Positions 23,929-34,601 of a stretch of DNA of 64,000 nucleotides are shown piece after piece. This stretch comes from Hyphomicrobiales bacterium (GTDB taxonomy: Bacteria; Pseudomonadota; Alphaproteobacteria; Rhizobiales; Rhizobiaceae): contig JAJFHV010000017.1 in the NCBI GenBank assembly GCA_021775415.1, positions 62,001 to 126,000 on the forward strand. The letters run 5' to 3'. The notes under the pieces are model-generated. The model made no database searches, had not been told where the DNA came from, and saw nothing but the letters and a program-made list of their open reading frames with translations. Numbering within the stretch: the first letter of the stretch is position 1; the number at the start of each line of letters is the position of its first letter. The position numbers and the translations under genes are program-made.

Positions 23929-25080
23929 CGGTGCTGTGCGTCCAGTGATTTCCAGGATTTTTTGTGCTGCCAGCTTACCCGATGGAACTTTTTGCTTCAG
24001 TCGCTTTGCAATGAGTTCGAAACCCTCAAGTTGGGTATTTCGCTCAGGTCCATTCTTGGTCAACCGCTCCAACATGCGCGCAATGTGTCCCGGCCGCACA
24101 TCTTCGTTCAGTCGTTCCGGCACAACAGGGTAATCTGCTATCAAATTGGGTAGAGACGCGGTCCATGCGGTTATGAACCGACGCATTTGCAGCATAATCG
24201 GATCAAGTTTGTACACCGCAATCATTGGTACCTTATAAAGCGCTAATTCCAGCGTGACGGTACCGGATGCGGCCATTGCGACGTCGGCGGATTTGAATGC
24301 CTCCAAGCGAGCCTCATCGCCAGTCACAATTGTCGGTGCGAAGGCCCAGTTTTTAGATTGTTCACTTATTTCTTGTTCCAGTCGCGCAAGAGTCGGCAGC
24401 GTAATCTCAAACTGATTGCCGCGCTCTTTGAGAATTTTCAAAATGTCGGCAAAAACCGGCATCAAACGTCGAGTTTCTCCAAGCCTTGAACCCGGCAATA
24501 ATACCAGGCGAACCGGATTGCTGCAGTCGCGTTTTTTACGACCGTCAATCTTTGGCATCGATGCCGCAAGTGGATGGCCGATATAGGTCGTCTTTGGACC
24601 ATCCAATTGTTTCATGACTTCCGGCTCAAACGGTAAAACTGCAAGGATGTGATCAACATAGCGGGCAATTTTTACTGCCCTACCCGGTCGCCAAGCCCAC
24701 ACCGTTGGCGCCACATATTTGACGATTGTTGTTCCGGGTGACTTTTCACGTACCTTTTTTGCCACACGGTAGGAAAACTCCGGGCTGTCGATTAACAGCA
24801 ATACATCGGGTTGTTTTTCAACAATGTCATTTGCTGTCTGGCGAATACGGCTCATTAATGTAGGTAGTTTGGCGACTACACCAGAAATGCCCATGACGGA
24901 AAGCTGAGAGACATCGAACAGACTCTCAAGACCCATCTCCTGCATGCGTGGGCCACCCAATCCCATGGGAGTAATTGGAACGCCAAGTTCTTTGAACGAA
25001 CTGCATAGGTCGCTTCCCAGCACATCTCCGGAATCTTCACCCATTACAAAATAGATGCGCAAGGGGGGCGGAGCGGTCAT
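23914..25080 (-). CDS. lpxB: Lipid-A-disaccharide synthase
   Basis: Membrane-associated glycosyltransferase (family GT19) that joins UDP-diacylglucosamine with lipid X to form the lipid A disaccharide. At 388 residues it is full length. Landmarks are the N-terminal FVMGEDSGDVLGSDL, VLLLIDSPEFSYRVAKKVR, YVAPTVWAWRPGRAVKIARY, LAVLPFEPEV, VLLPGSRLGETRRLMPVF, and AASGTVTLELALYKVPMIAVY. It overlaps lpxI by four bases and is the last gene of the lipid A run. Confidence 0.97.
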   Translation of the reverse strand: MTAPPPLRIYFVMGEDSGDVLGSDLCSSFKELGVPITPMGLGGPRMQEMGLESLFDVSQLSVMGISGVVAKLPTLMSRIRQTANDIVEKQPDVLLLIDSPEFSYRVAKKVREKSPGTTIVKYVAPTVWAWRPGRAVKIARYVDHILAVLPFEPEVMKQLDGPKTTYIGHPLAASMPKIDGRKKRDCSNPVRLVLLPGSRLGETRRLMPVFADILKILKERGNQFEITLPTLARLEQEISEQSKNWAFAPTIVTGDEARLEAFKSADVAMAASGTVTLELALYKVPMIAVYKLDPIMLQMRRFITAWTASLPNLIADYPVVPERLNEDVRPGHIARMLERLTKNGPERNTQLEGFELIAKRLKQKVPSGKLAAQKILEITGRTAPKKPD

Positions 25081-25955
25081 TTTCGATCAACCATGTTTTC
25101 ACTCTCCAACCCAAAAATAAAAATATTTGCTGCATTTGCAGCTTTGAGGGTTTCATCACGCGACAGAATAAGTGTGTGTCCTGCCTCAAGGCCTATGCCA
25201 CACAGGCCTGCTCGAACAATGCCAGCAATTGTATCGGGGCCAATTGCCGGTAAATCCAGCCGCATATCCTGACCGGGCTTCATGGCTTTTACCAACACAC
25301 CGTCTTTGCTGCTCTTTGGCAGCCTTCCCTGTGTCCGCATGTGGGTTACCCGCTCAATCATTGCGTCTGTGCCTTTGATATCCTCTTCAGCGATAACCTT
25401 GCCCTGTTCGGCCACAGCGGCCTGACCAATGTCAAGTGCACCGATTTGTTTGCAGGCGCCGAATGCCTTTTCGATGCTGGTACATTGCAATTTGTTTGGC
25501 TTTTTCCCGGCAATCACTCCTTTCCCCGCAACCAGATTTGGAACGACATTATGGGCCCCAACCATCTGGACTCCCTGTTGTTCAAAAATACCGGCAAGAC
25601 CACTTAAAAGCGTGTTGTCCCCGTTCAACATCAACCGAAATATTTTTGGTGCCGAGATTGCACCCATCCAGTCCAGTTTGAATTGTTTGATGCTGGTTGG
25701 TCTGCTCACCCCTCCTGCAAATATGGCCTTGGAAATTTGTCGCTCTTTAATGAGCTTGAACATCCGGCCCATTTGGCCCCATGCGAGATAAACATGATCA
25801 AAACGTTCAATGTCCGGTCCGGCTTCACCTTTTATGCCAACCAGAAATGGAACTTTGCCGGCTTCGACTGCACCAACTGCCAGTTCAATTGGCAAACTCC
25901 CACGACCAGCGATAATTACGATGCCTTCGCCCGATTGATTGTTTTTGAGGGTCAT
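25077..25955 (-). CDS. lpxI: UDP-2,3-diacylglucosamine diphosphatase LpxI
   Basis: Hydrolyses UDP-2,3-diacylglucosamine to lipid X, the same step that LpxH performs in gammaproteobacteria. At 292 residues it matches the LpxI (DUF1009) family: IIAGRGSLPIELAVGA near the N terminus, YLAWGQMGRMFKLIKER, KAIFAGGVSRP, and the C-terminal catalytic part EDIKGTDAMIERV, then GVLVKAMKPGQDMRLDLPAIG. It lies between lpxA and lpxB, as in most alphaproteobacteria. Confidence 0.96.
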   Translation of the reverse strand: MTLKNNQSGEGIVIIAGRGSLPIELAVGAVEAGKVPFLVGIKGEAGPDIERFDHVYLAWGQMGRMFKLIKERQISKAIFAGGVSRPTSIKQFKLDWMGAISAPKIFRLMLNGDNTLLSGLAGIFEQQGVQMVGAHNVVPNLVAGKGVIAGKKPNKLQCTSIEKAFGACKQIGALDIGQAAVAEQGKVIAEEDIKGTDAMIERVTHMRTQGRLPKSSKDGVLVKAMKPGQDMRLDLPAIGPDTIAGIVRAGLCGIGLEAGHTLILSRDETLKAANAANIFIFGLESENMVDRK

Positions 25956-25994
25956 ATAGCAATTACCTGTGTCTAGAGCCTTTCTGGCCTTGGA

Positions 25995-26798
25995 TCAGGA
26001 TTCGCGTCCAATTCGTGGCGTGCACAGGGCCCGGTCTTCGCCATCGCGAATAAACTTCAGGATTGAAGCAACAATTGGATCCCCGGCGATCTCTGGATCG
26101 ATAGCTTCAACGGATTCAGCTATGGTCATTTCAGCAGAAAACAAATCACGATAGGCTTTGCGCACCTTGTGGATGCTTTCCCGCTCAACCCCCAGCCGTT
26201 TCATACCAACCAGGTTCAACCCGCCAAGATATGCCCTGTTTCCAAGTGCCATGCCAAACGGAATGATGTCATTTTCAACACCAGCCAAGCCACCGATAAA
26301 TGCATTATTACCAATCCGGCAAAACTGATGAACCCCCGCTCCACCACCGATGATAACCTGGTCACCAACCTTGCAATGCCCCGCCAACATGACCGCATTT
26401 GAAAAAATCACCTGATTGCCGATTTTACAATCATGTGCCACGTGGGCATAAGCCAGAAATACACAGCTATTGCCAATAACCGTCCTGCTGTCATCCCCAA
26501 CCGTTCCCGGGTTCATCGTTACCCCTTCACGGATTAGGCAATCATCGCCGATCGAAAGTGAGTTGGATTCACCCTTGTACTTGAGATCCTGTGGCTCATG
26601 GCCGATTGATGCAAACGGAAATATCCGTGCACGCTTGCCGATTGAAGTGTTTCCCGTGATTGCCACATGAGAATGAATGTGGGAACCATCGCCAATTTTA
26701 ACCTCTGGACCAATGTGGCAGAAGGGGCCAATTTCAACATCAGAACCAATTTGTGCGCCGTCTTCAATCACTGAAGACGCATGATAATTTGAACTCAT
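25995..26798 (-). CDS. lpxA: UDP-N-acetylglucosamine acyltransferase
   Basis: First enzyme of lipid A synthesis; moves a 3-hydroxyacyl chain from acyl carrier protein to UDP-GlcNAc. It is a left-handed beta helix of hexapeptide repeats from about residue 10 to 190 (for example [20 protein letters not shown] and [15 protein letters not shown]-type turns with the catalytic His in [12 protein letters not shown]). A C-terminal helical domain follows ([18 protein letters not shown]). 267 residues, normal length. Its start overlaps the fabZ stop by four bases. Confidence 0.97.
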   Translation of the reverse strand: MSSNYHASSVIEDGAQIGSDVEIGPFCHIGPEVKIGDGSHIHSHVAITGNTSIGKRARIFPFASIGHEPQDLKYKGESNSLSIGDDCLIREGVTMNPGTVGDDSRTVIGNSCVFLAYAHVAHDCKIGNQVIFSNAVMLAGHCKVGDQVIIGGGAGVHQFCRIGNNAFIGGLAGVENDIIPFGMALGNRAYLGGLNLVGMKRLGVERESIHKVRKAYRDLFSAEMTIAESVEAIDPEIAGDPIVASILKFIRDGEDRALCTPRIGRES

Positions 26799-27265
26799 TT
26801 GGGCATTTCTTCCGGGTCTACCATCATGGCACCGATCAATGATTCGGCGACTTTGTGATCACCAACCCAGGCTTCACAATCATATTTGAAAATGTTGTTG
26901 CGTTGTTTAAGCTTTACGACGCGCAATTCAAGCACATCACCTGGCACCACAGGCTTGCGAAACTTGGCGCCGTCAATCGTCATGAAATACACCAGTTTAC
27001 GTTTGCCCTTGGAGTGCTCCCGTGCACAGATTGCGCCAGCAGTTTGGGCCATGGCTTCTACAATCAACACGCCCGGCATGATTGGATCTCCGGGGAAATG
27101 GCCATCAAACTGTGGTTCGTTAAACGTCACATTCTTGATGCCGGTAGCGGACTGATCAGCATTTACATTTATGATCTTGTCCAGCATCAAAAACGGATAG
27201 CGATGTGGCAATAGAACAAACAGTTCCTGAATGCCAATTGTTACTGATTGGTTGACTGAATCCAT
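26795..27265 (-). CDS. fabZ: 3-hydroxyacyl-[acyl-carrier-protein] dehydratase FabZ
   Basis: Hot-dog-fold dehydratase of fatty-acid elongation that also competes with LpxA and LpxD for 3-hydroxyacyl-ACP. Key elements are [14 protein letters not shown], the catalytic His in [15 protein letters not shown] and the Glu in [12 protein letters not shown] start at the ATG at 27265 (156 residues); the frame stays open 60 bases upstream but that part is basic and unlike the family. lpxD ends 7 bp before it and lpxA overlaps its end, so supply and use of the acyl chain are encoded together. Confidence 0.97.
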   Translation of the reverse strand: MDSVNQSVTIGIQELFVLLPHRYPFLMLDKIINVNADQSATGIKNVTFNEPQFDGHFPGDPIMPGVLIVEAMAQTAGAICAREHSKGKRKLVYFMTIDGAKFRKPVVPGDVLELRVVKLKQRNNIFKYDCEAWVGDHKVAESLIGAMMVDPEEMPK

Positions 27266-27272
27266 AAGCGCT

Positions 27273-28316
27273 CTAACTCTTTTTCTTTTCTCTTTTTGCC
27301 GCAAGCAGCTGTTTTGCGGCTTCACGCATCCATTTAGTTGCGGGAATTGCAGGATACCCCATCACCCTTGCGCCAGGTTCGACATCTCCGTGTACACCGG
27401 AGCCGCCACCAATTTGAGCACCGTCACCAACATGCGTGTGTCCAACGATCCCAACCTGCCCCGCCACAACTACATAATCTCCAAGGGTGGCGCTTCCCGC
27501 AACGCCCGCCAATCCAACAATCACGCAATGGCGACCAATGGTGACGTTATGTCCGATCTGAACCAGATTGTCGATCTTGGTCCCCTCACCGATTACCGTG
27601 TCACGATTTGCGCCACGATCGATAGCTGTGTTGGCACCTATTTCCACCTTGTCCTGGATGATTACACGACCAATTTGCGGTACTTTGTGGTGTCCACTCG
27701 CCCCCATTGCAAAGCCAAAACCATCCTGGCCAATTTGTACCCCACTATGGATAATGACGTGGTCACCAATTAAGGCATTGGTGATTGTCGTATTGGCACC
27801 AATAGTCGTATTGCGACCGATTTGAACACCTGCGCCAATAACTGCACCTGGCAGGATCACACTGCCGGTGCCGATAGCAGCACCATCACCAATTACCGCT
27901 CCAGGCTCGATGATTACATCTTCTTCAATTGTTGCTGAGATTGCCACATGCGCCGATTTAGAGACCCCCTTCTCACCGGTCAGGGGCTGCGGACGCAAGG
28001 AAGTGGGATAGAGCAGCGCCAAAGCCAATCCATAGGCATGGTATGGCTTTTCGCTCACCAGTGCGGCCACCCCATTGGGGACGGATTCCATGTATTTTTC
28101 CTGGCAAAAAACGGCGCTCGCGGAAGTCGTATTGAGAAACTTCAAATATTTGGGATTATCCACAAATGAAATCTGGCCGGATGCGGCTGTTTCAATGGGT
28201 GAAGCACCGTTAATGCTGATTGAGGGATCGGGCGCATTTTTGAGCACAGAATTACAGTGGCTGGCAAGTTCCGAGACCGTAACTGATACTGATTGAAAAA
28301 ACTGCGGCATTGCCAT
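27273..28316 (-). CDS. lpxD: UDP-3-O-(3-hydroxymyristoyl)glucosamine N-acyltransferase
   Basis: Third step of lipid A synthesis, N-acylation of the glucosamine. An N-terminal uridine-binding domain ([10 protein letters not shown] to about residue 105) precedes a long hexapeptide-repeat beta helix ([40 protein letters not shown]) with the catalytic His in [19 protein letters not shown]-terminal helix follows ([14 protein letters not shown]). The start is uncertain between ATG codons at 28316 and 28310; neither has a clear ribosome binding site. About 347 residues. Between bamA and fabZ, the conserved order. Confidence 0.95.
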   Translation of the reverse strand: MAMPQFFQSVSVTVSELASHCNSVLKNAPDPSISINGASPIETAASGQISFVDNPKYLKFLNTTSASAVFCQEKYMESVPNGVAALVSEKPYHAYGLALALLYPTSLRPQPLTGEKGVSKSAHVAISATIEEDVIIEPGAVIGDGAAIGTGSVILPGAVIGAGVQIGRNTTIGANTTITNALIGDHVIIHSGVQIGQDGFGFAMGASGHHKVPQIGRVIIQDKVEIGANTAIDRGANRDTVIGEGTKIDNLVQIGHNVTIGRHCVIVGLAGVAGSATLGDYVVVAGQVGIVGHTHVGDGAQIGGGSGVHGDVEPGARVMGYPAIPATKWMREAAKQLLAAKREKKKS

Positions 28317-28380
28317 CAATTTCTATCTTGGCCAGGGAACTGCATTGGGTCCGTATCAGCATCCGGCAAAGGGCCAGTGT

Positions 28381-30825
28381 TTAGAATTTCGAGCTCACGC
28401 CGAAGTTGAATTCCCGGATGTCATCGTAGGTCTCACTGGCAATCGGGACGGCATAATCAACCCGCAGAGGTCCAAATGGAGATGCCCAGATGATACTACC
28501 ACCGACTGATGCCCTGATGGATTCATCATTTATATCCCCCAATGCACTCGCAGTCACGCCACCGCCGGCAGTGGTAATTAATGCTTTGGCCTGCGGGTCC
28601 AAATTAAACAACATTCCAGCGTCTGCAAAGAACGCGCCTCGTAGTCCGAAGGAACGTGACAAGAATGGCAGTGGGAACTGAACTTCAGCTGTACCGTTCC
28701 AGTAAGTCCGGCCACCGAGTGCGTCACCAGTGATCGGATCGCGCGGACCAAACCCGAAAGAATCAAATCCTCGAACAGCTTTTGTATTTGACTGGAAATT
28801 ATCAGTCGTGCGGAACCCGTCAATAACAAGGGCGCCATTTCGCATCGTAGTCCCACCAAAGGTTTCGATATGCCCGCCGCGTGCGCGGGCAAAAACCACC
28901 AGATCCGCTTCTTCTGAAAGGGTGTGGTAAGCAGAGGCTGTCGCTTCAGTTGAGAGGTAACTTGCGTCTCCACCCACTCCGTAGAAGGTTTGTGAAAGCT
29001 TGGCATAAATACCTTCACGTGGGTCACTGGTATTGTCCAGGTCGACGTAGGTCAGGGAATACCCCACTCCAGATGCAAGCCAGCTACCAGCCCAAGGAGC
29101 AAGTGCGGCGGAAAGTTCTCCAGCGGCGCTACCTTGAATAACGTCTGCATCAATTGCAGATGGTTCTAGTAACGACGCAGCAATCGTAACATCACTGCCA
29201 GAAATTGCATAAAACGCAGATGCACCAAGCTTTTCAGTCAGCGGAATTCCGAAGCTGATGTTACCTCCAGTGGTATCAACTGCATAAGCCCGGTCGCTCG
29301 TACTGTCTGATGTTGTTGTTGAAACATTAAAGCCTGCGGACATGCGATAACCAAGGAAATAAGGCTCCGAGAACGATAGTCCATATGATTGTTCATCTTC
29401 ACTTTGACGTGCGCTAACCCTTATGAACTGACCGCGGCCAAGGAAGTTCTTTTCAGAAAAAGATATTTCAGCCGAGGGGCCGCCATTTGTGCTGTAGCCA
29501 CCGGATAACGAAAATTCACCGGTTGCTTTTTCAGTCAAGCGTACGACCACAATCACTTTGTCCGGCTCGGAACCTGGACGGGTTGAGATATCGACTTTTT
29601 CAAAGAATCCTAACCGCTCCAGACGTGTTCTTGTCTTTTGGATAAGCACACGGTTGTATGCATCCCCTTCAGACAGATCAAATTCACGCCGGATAACATA
29701 ATCACGGGTCCGGTCATTACCGAGAATTGAGATATCTTCAATATAAACACGGGCACCTTCGTCGATCAAATAGGTGACATCGATTGTATTGGTTTCAAAG
29801 TTCCGGTTACCACGAGGCACTACCTCAACAAAGGCATAGCCTTCTTCAGCCACCCGTTCAGTTATGGCTATAATGCTCTCTTCAACTTTGGATGCACTGT
29901 AATTGTCACCGGGTACCGTCTCGATCAAATGGGTAAGACCATCACCGGAAACACCTGGAATGCTGCTTTCGATCGCCACATCACCGAACGTGTATCTCGG
30001 CCCCTCTTCCATGCTGAAGGTCAAGGTATATTCATTGGTGTCGTCATTAAGATCGGCGGACACAGAAATTATCTGAAAATCTGCAAAGCCCTTGTTGAAA
30101 TAAAACCGCCGCAACAACTCCTGATCAGAAGCAACCTTGTTGGGATCATAAATATCGCTCGTCCCCAGGAAGCTCAGCAGGTTTGTTCTTTTTGTCGAAA
30201 TAATATCGGCCAGCCGACGATTTGAGAATGTCTGGTTACCCACAAAAATGATTTCGCTAATTTTTGTCTTTCCGCCCTCATTGACGCGGTAAATTACATT
30301 TACACGATTGTTATCAAGTGGGACGACTTCGTAGGTAACTTCTGCATCATCACGGCCAACGCGGGCATACGCGATGCCAATCAACTCCACATCATAAGCA
30401 GCTTTTTCATCGCTGTAGATGGATTGAGGCTGAACTTTAACATTTGCGGAAAGCGCCTGATCCTTGAGACGGTTATTGCCTTCAAAGAACACCTTGTTCA
30501 CGGTCGCATTCTCATCCACCACAACAATCAAGACAGAAACTTGTTGTTCGATGCTCACATCGCTGAACAATTCGGTGGCAAACAACGCCTTAACTGACGC
30601 ATCGATATCATACCGGGTTACATTGTCACCTGGTGAGACGGTCAGGTAGGAAATGATTGTATCTGCGTCCATACGACGGTTACCGCGGACCTCGATCCGG
30701 CTTATTACCGCAGCGTGCGCTTGCGTAATACCGCCAAGCCCGGAAGGCAGGGTAACAAAGAGTGGAGCAGCGGCAAAAAGGAATACCAAAAACGCTGATT
30801 TTATTATTGTTCTTAAAAGCATCAT
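28381..30825 (-). CDS. bamA: Outer membrane protein assembly factor BamA
   Basis: Essential Omp85-family protein that inserts beta-barrel proteins into the outer membrane. At 814 residues it has a signal peptide with cleavage after QAHA (about residue 38), then five POTRA domains to about residue 440, beginning with ISRIEVRGNRRMDADTIISY and including VNKVFFEGNNRLKD and DISILGNDRTRD. A C-terminal 16-stranded barrel ends in FNFGVSSKF with the terminal Phe of outer-membrane proteins. The conserved barrel loop appears as SFGFGPRDP and the final strands as ASPFGPLRVDYAVPI. It lies between rseP and lpxD. Confidence 0.97.
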   Translation of the reverse strand: MMLLRTIIKSAFLVFLFAAAPLFVTLPSGLGGITQAHAAVISRIEVRGNRRMDADTIISYLTVSPGDNVTRYDIDASVKALFATELFSDVSIEQQVSVLIVVVDENATVNKVFFEGNNRLKDQALSANVKVQPQSIYSDEKAAYDVELIGIAYARVGRDDAEVTYEVVPLDNNRVNVIYRVNEGGKTKISEIIFVGNQTFSNRRLADIISTKRTNLLSFLGTSDIYDPNKVASDQELLRRFYFNKGFADFQIISVSADLNDDTNEYTLTFSMEEGPRYTFGDVAIESSIPGVSGDGLTHLIETVPGDNYSASKVEESIIAITERVAEEGYAFVEVVPRGNRNFETNTIDVTYLIDEGARVYIEDISILGNDRTRDYVIRREFDLSEGDAYNRVLIQKTRTRLERLGFFEKVDISTRPGSEPDKVIVVVRLTEKATGEFSLSGGYSTNGGPSAEISFSEKNFLGRGQFIRVSARQSEDEQSYGLSFSEPYFLGYRMSAGFNVSTTTSDSTSDRAYAVDTTGGNISFGIPLTEKLGASAFYAISGSDVTIAASLLEPSAIDADVIQGSAAGELSAALAPWAGSWLASGVGYSLTYVDLDNTSDPREGIYAKLSQTFYGVGGDASYLSTEATASAYHTLSEEADLVVFARARGGHIETFGGTTMRNGALVIDGFRTTDNFQSNTKAVRGFDSFGFGPRDPITGDALGGRTYWNGTAEVQFPLPFLSRSFGLRGAFFADAGMLFNLDPQAKALITTAGGGVTASALGDINDESIRASVGGSIIWASPFGPLRVDYAVPIASETYDDIREFNFGVSSKF

Positions 30826-30898
30826 GTCGTCACAAACCTAGCTACTCGATACGGCTTATATAAGCTCGCATATTCCATCCGCCCTGATGAGCAGAATC

Positions 30899-31012
30899 TC
30901 ATTTGGTTAACAATTCTTTTACAGGGTTTTCCCCACCGCGCAACAGCAGTTTAGCCAGAATTTCATCATTGTGCCAAAGTGTTGCAAAATGGTCCACTTG
31001 AATCGCCAACAT
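30899..31012 (-). CDS. Candidate 37-codon small ORF between rseP and bamA
   Basis: An ORF from ATG at 31012 to TGA fills much of the 246 bp between rseP and bamA. The product begins MLAIQVDHFATLWHNDE and ends NPVKELLTK, with an amphipathic middle (ILAKLLLRGG). GAGG lies 11 bases before the ATG, which is rather far. No family is recognised. An ORF of this size can arise by chance in such a gap; support would come only from conservation. It could also be part of the bamA leader. Confidence 0.25.
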   Translation of the reverse strand: MLAIQVDHFATLWHNDEILAKLLLRGGENPVKELLTK

Positions 31013-31071
31013 GGTTAATAATGCCTCTAACAGTGAGCGTTTAAGCCCGTGTTTATACAATTTACGTCGAT

Positions 31072-32223
31072 TCAGTTACTCAAGAACCATGGCTGCGTTA
31101 CGTCGTTCCACGTGGCAAATATCATCAACATTAATACCAGTGCCAGTCCAAACCGAAATGCGACATCCTGAGTCCGCTCACTTAGAGGCTTTCCGCGGGC
31201 AGCTTCAAAGGCGTAAAACACTAAATGACCGCCATCAAGCATCGGTATTGGAAACAAGTTCAACAAGCCGATACTGACTGAAAGAACAGCAGCCAAATTT
31301 ATCAGCGCCGCGGTGCCCAGCGTTGCTACATCACCGGAAACCTTGGCAATGCGGATAGGTCCACCCAATTGATCGGCTGATTCTCTGCCGATGACGATGT
31401 CACCGAGATATCCTAGCGTGCGACTGATAATAAACCAGGTTTCACCAACACCAGCTCCAACAGCTTCAATGACTCCATATTCCTTTATTCGAAGATTTGA
31501 CTGTTCAGCTGAATTAGAAACACCAATCATTCCTATTCGTTGGACATTGCCAAACCGGTCCGTGCGCTCTCGCGATTTAGGTGTTACATCCACATCCATT
31601 TCACGCCCATCGCGAAGGATTACAAATTTCAACACCCTGCCATGATTTGGGCCAACCACACGGGGGATATCGATAAATGCTTCAATCTCGACACCTTCTA
31701 TTGACTTGATCATATCGCCTGGGAGTAAGCCGGCCTCCTCTGCTGCGCTATCGGGCAGAACATTGGAAATCAGTGGGTCGGTGACATATTTGCCAACAAA
31801 ATAGAATGTGCCAGCAAAAATCATGATTGCTAAAATAAAGTTGGCAATTGGACCGGCAGCCACGACTGCTGCACGTTGTCCAACGCGCTTATGTTCAAAG
31901 CTGCCGGCAATTTCTGGTTCGCTCATAGTGGCCAAACGGTCGCGGTCCGGTGTGGAGGCAGCATCCGCATCGCCCATGAATTTCACATAACCACCTAGGG
32001 GAACGGCTGAAAGTTTCCACCGTGTACCGTTTCGATCGTTAAATCCGAACAGTTCCGGACCAAAGCCAATCGAAAACGCTTCCACATCGACCTTGTTCCA
32101 GCGGGCTACCAAATAGTGGCCCAACTCGTGAAAGAACACCACAATTGTCAGAACGACAAGAAAGGGAACCAGATAATAAAAAATTGACATGCCAGTATCT
32201 GAAAGTTGGGAGAAAAATTCCAT
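31072..32223 (-). CDS. rseP: RIP metalloprotease RseP (site-2 protease family)
   Basis: Zinc intramembrane protease that cleaves anti-sigma factors and remnant signal peptides within the inner membrane. The N-terminal membrane helix contains the zinc motif in VFFHELGHYLVARW, and the C-terminal helix has the third ligand in NLFPIPMLDGGHLVFY. A PDZ domain lies between (PLISNVLPDSAAEEAGLLPG). The ATG at 32223 gives 383 residues; the frame also opens at a TTG 9 bases upstream. It is downstream of cdsA and upstream of bamA, the standard envelope cluster order. Confidence 0.96.
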   Translation of the reverse strand: MEFFSQLSDTGMSIFYYLVPFLVVLTIVVFFHELGHYLVARWNKVDVEAFSIGFGPELFGFNDRNGTRWKLSAVPLGGYVKFMGDADAASTPDRDRLATMSEPEIAGSFEHKRVGQRAAVVAAGPIANFILAIMIFAGTFYFVGKYVTDPLISNVLPDSAAEEAGLLPGDMIKSIEGVEIEAFIDIPRVVGPNHGRVLKFVILRDGREMDVDVTPKSRERTDRFGNVQRIGMIGVSNSAEQSNLRIKEYGVIEAVGAGVGETWFIISRTLGYLGDIVIGRESADQLGGPIRIAKVSGDVATLGTAALINLAAVLSVSIGLLNLFPIPMLDGGHLVFYAFEAARGKPLSERTQDVAFRFGLALVLMLMIFATWNDVTQPWFLSN

Positions 32224-32331
32224 TAAAACCAATTGCCCCGGTTGTTTTGATAGTCGCGTTGTGAATCAGTGAACTTTACAGAAGACTGGCTGCCTATTCG
32301 CGATAATTATGGCGCCACGTCAATACACTTT

Positions 32332-33201
32332 TCATGGCAGTAAAAAGGCATTCATTACAATTTGTGAAGAGGTCCCACCAGATTCGATAATCCTGGACGC
32401 GATTAATGCCGCAACCCATAGTACGACACAAACCGCGATCAGGCCATCGATACGGTCCAACACCCCTCCGTGTCCGGGAATCAGGGCACCGGAATCCTTC
32501 ACGTCAAATCTTCGTTTAAGCATCGATTCGAGCAAGTCACCAATCTGAGACACCGTTGCGAGAACAAGGGTCAAAGCGATAAAATACACCCCTGGTCTGT
32601 AACCAAGCCAATAGACCAACGCTGATGAAATAACTGCAGCTCCGACTAACCCACCAATATATCCTGCCCAGGTTTTTTTGGGTGAGATGCGTGGTGCGAG
32701 TTTGGGGCCGCCGATTAGTCGACCGGCAAAATAGGCAAATGTGTCCGCCCCCCATACACAGGCAAACATGATCAAAATCACGGCCAGACCAGCTTGATCA
32801 CTCCCACGAAACGAAATCAGAGCGAAAAACGGTAGTGCTGCGTATGCTAGTCCGAGCCCTCCCCATATCGATTTTCGAACAAGCCATTCCCACAACGTCA
32901 GGGCAAGCACTCCGCCACCGGTCAATGCCATTGCCAGCACTTGTTGATTCGTGAGTGAAGCTGCGATGATTAAGGCCAGCAGGCCAAAAGAAGCAAACTT
33001 AACACGTATTGGAATGGATGTGCCGCATATCCGCATGTACTCCATCAGGATCAAGCCGGCACCAACTGCACAAAGAATGCTAAATGAATACCCACCCTGC
33101 CAACTGACAAAAAGGGCAAACGTGGCAAGAATGAGTGCGGAAACAACCCTTAGGACGAGTTCAGACGCCCCGGTTGCCGACCCCGATGGCCCGTCACTCA
33201 C
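32332..33201 (-). CDS. cdsA: Phosphatidate cytidylyltransferase (CDP-diglyceride synthase)
   Basis: Polytopic inner-membrane enzyme that makes CDP-diacylglycerol from phosphatidate and CTP, the branch point of phospholipid synthesis. At 289 residues it has about seven to eight membrane helices. The CdsA signature is in the C-terminal half: [20 protein letters not shown] followed by [15 protein letters not shown], and [16 protein letters not shown] precedes it. Its ATG overlaps the uppS stop by four bases, so the two are coupled. Confidence 0.96.
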   Translation of the reverse strand: MSDGPSGSATGASELVLRVVSALILATFALFVSWQGGYSFSILCAVGAGLILMEYMRICGTSIPIRVKFASFGLLALIIAASLTNQQVLAMALTGGGVLALTLWEWLVRKSIWGGLGLAYAALPFFALISFRGSDQAGLAVILIMFACVWGADTFAYFAGRLIGGPKLAPRISPKKTWAGYIGGLVGAAVISSALVYWLGYRPGVYFIALTLVLATVSQIGDLLESMLKRRFDVKDSGALIPGHGGVLDRIDGLIAVCVVLWVAALIASRIIESGGTSSQIVMNAFLLP

Positions 33202-33956
33202 GAGCCAGTATCCAGCGCAAGACCACCAAACTTCCGGGTGCGGTTTCGATACGTCTCGATAGCCGCGTGATATGCGGATTTATCAAAGTCGGGCCAAAGG
33301 CAATCAACAAATACAAATTCTGAATAAGCTGATTGCCATAACAAGAAATTCGACAGCCGTATTTCACCACTTGTGCGGATTACTAAATCCGGATCAGGAA
33401 TACCGGCCGTATCAAGCTCATTTGAAATACGCTCGGTATCAAGATCATCAGGTTGCAATTCTCCAGATTTGATCTTGACGGCAATCCGCCGGGCCGCGGA
33501 GGCGATTTCACCACGCGAACCGTAGTTGAAGGCGATCACCAAGGTCTGACCATCATTGTTTGCGGTCAACGATACTGCTTCGTCCAGCAGCGCAAGAATA
33601 TCATCTGGAAGCCCTTCGCGTTCTCCAATGATTTTGAGCTGCACATTGCTTTTGTGCATCTCCGCCAAGTCCCGTCGTACAAACAGCTTAAGCAGCGCAA
33701 ACAATTCAGAAATTTCAGATTTGGGCCGGGTCCAATTTTCTGATGAAAACGAGTAGAGGGTCAAATACTCGATGCCAAAGTCTTTCGATGCACGAACAAT
33801 TTCCCGAACGGTTTCAACCCCTCTACGATGCCCGGCGCTACGTGGAAGACCTCGCTGTTCTGCCCAGCGACCATTACCATCCATAATTATGGCAACGTGG
33901 CGGGGATTATCATCCTCGCTTGATTTGAAATGGTCTGGGTTGGCTGTTTTATCCAT
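33198..33956 (-). CDS. uppS: Isoprenyl transferase (undecaprenyl diphosphate synthase)
   Basis: Cis-prenyltransferase that builds the C55 lipid carrier for peptidoglycan and O-antigen. The catalytic Asp is in [20 protein letters not shown], followed by [48 protein letters not shown] and FVDCLWPDF are further signatures. I use the ATG at 33956 (252 residues); the frame is open 63 bases further, into the end of frr, but that part is basic and unlike the family. The gene is tightly packed between frr and cdsA. Confidence 0.96.
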   Translation of the reverse strand: MDKTANPDHFKSSEDDNPRHVAIIMDGNGRWAEQRGLPRSAGHRRGVETVREIVRASKDFGIEYLTLYSFSSENWTRPKSEISELFALLKLFVRRDLAEMHKSNVQLKIIGEREGLPDDILALLDEAVSLTANNDGQTLVIAFNYGSRGEIASAARRIAVKIKSGELQPDDLDTERISNELDTAGIPDPDLVIRTSGEIRLSNFLLWQSAYSEFVFVDCLWPDFDKSAYHAAIETYRNRTRKFGGLALDTGS

Positions 33957-33984
33957 ACTTTGGATCGAATCCCGGCGATTTGAA

Positions 33985-34548
33985 CTAGACCTGCATGACT
34001 TCCGTTTCCTTGGCTTCAAGGAGCGTATCTACCTGGGTAATTGCATCGTCTGTACTTTTTTGAACCTGGTCTGAAAGGACACGCGCCTCATCCTGCCCGA
34101 TGTCTCCATCTTTTTCCGCCTTCTTCGCCGCTTCCATGCCGTCCCGCCTGACATGACGAATGGCTACTCGAGCCTGCTCGGCATATTGGTGCGCAATCTT
34201 GACAATTTCCTTGCGGCGCTCCTCATTGAGCTCGGGCATGGGAAGGCGGATATTGGTGCCATCGGTGATGGGATTAAGCCCAAGACTGGACTCGCGTATG
34301 GCTTTTTCCACAGCAATAACCATCGCCTTGTCCCAAACCTGAACCGAAATCATCCGGGGTTCGGGCACGGACACGGTTCCAATCTGGTTAATTGGCATTT
34401 TCTGGCCGTAAGCGTCGACCACAATTGGATCAAGAATGTTTGCAGACGCGTGACCGGTACGTAGACCGGAAAAATCACTTTTCATCGACGTCAGTGCGCC
34501 TTCCATGCGTCTTTGTAAATCTGCAATATCAACCGGATCGTCAGGCAT
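33985..34548 (-). CDS. frr: Ribosome recycling factor
   Basis: Splits post-termination ribosomes together with EF-G. At 187 residues it is a standard two-domain, tRNA-shaped protein: [20 protein letters not shown] at the start of the helix bundle, then the small beta domain ([19 protein letters not shown]), and back to the bundle with [20 protein letters not shown] and [16 protein letters not shown]. Located between pyrH and uppS, the usual place. Confidence 0.97.
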   Translation of the reverse strand: MPDDPVDIADLQRRMEGALTSMKSDFSGLRTGHASANILDPIVVDAYGQKMPINQIGTVSVPEPRMISVQVWDKAMVIAVEKAIRESSLGLNPITDGTNIRLPMPELNEERRKEIVKIAHQYAEQARVAIRHVRRDGMEAAKKAEKDGDIGQDEARVLSDQVQKSTDDAITQVDTLLEAKETEVMQV

Positions 34549-34572
34549 TTTTATTCTTCCATTCTGTTAAAG

Positions 34573-34598
34573 ACCAAGATCATGGTTTTCGTCTTGGT
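34573..34598 (-). terminator. Weak stem-loop between pyrH and frr
   Basis: ACCAAGA and TCTTGGT form a 7 bp stem with a 12-base loop, four bases past the pyrH stop on the minus strand. Only CTTT follows, so it may attenuate read-through or mark a processing site rather than stop transcription. Confidence 0.35.
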
Positions 34599-34601
34599 AA
34601 A

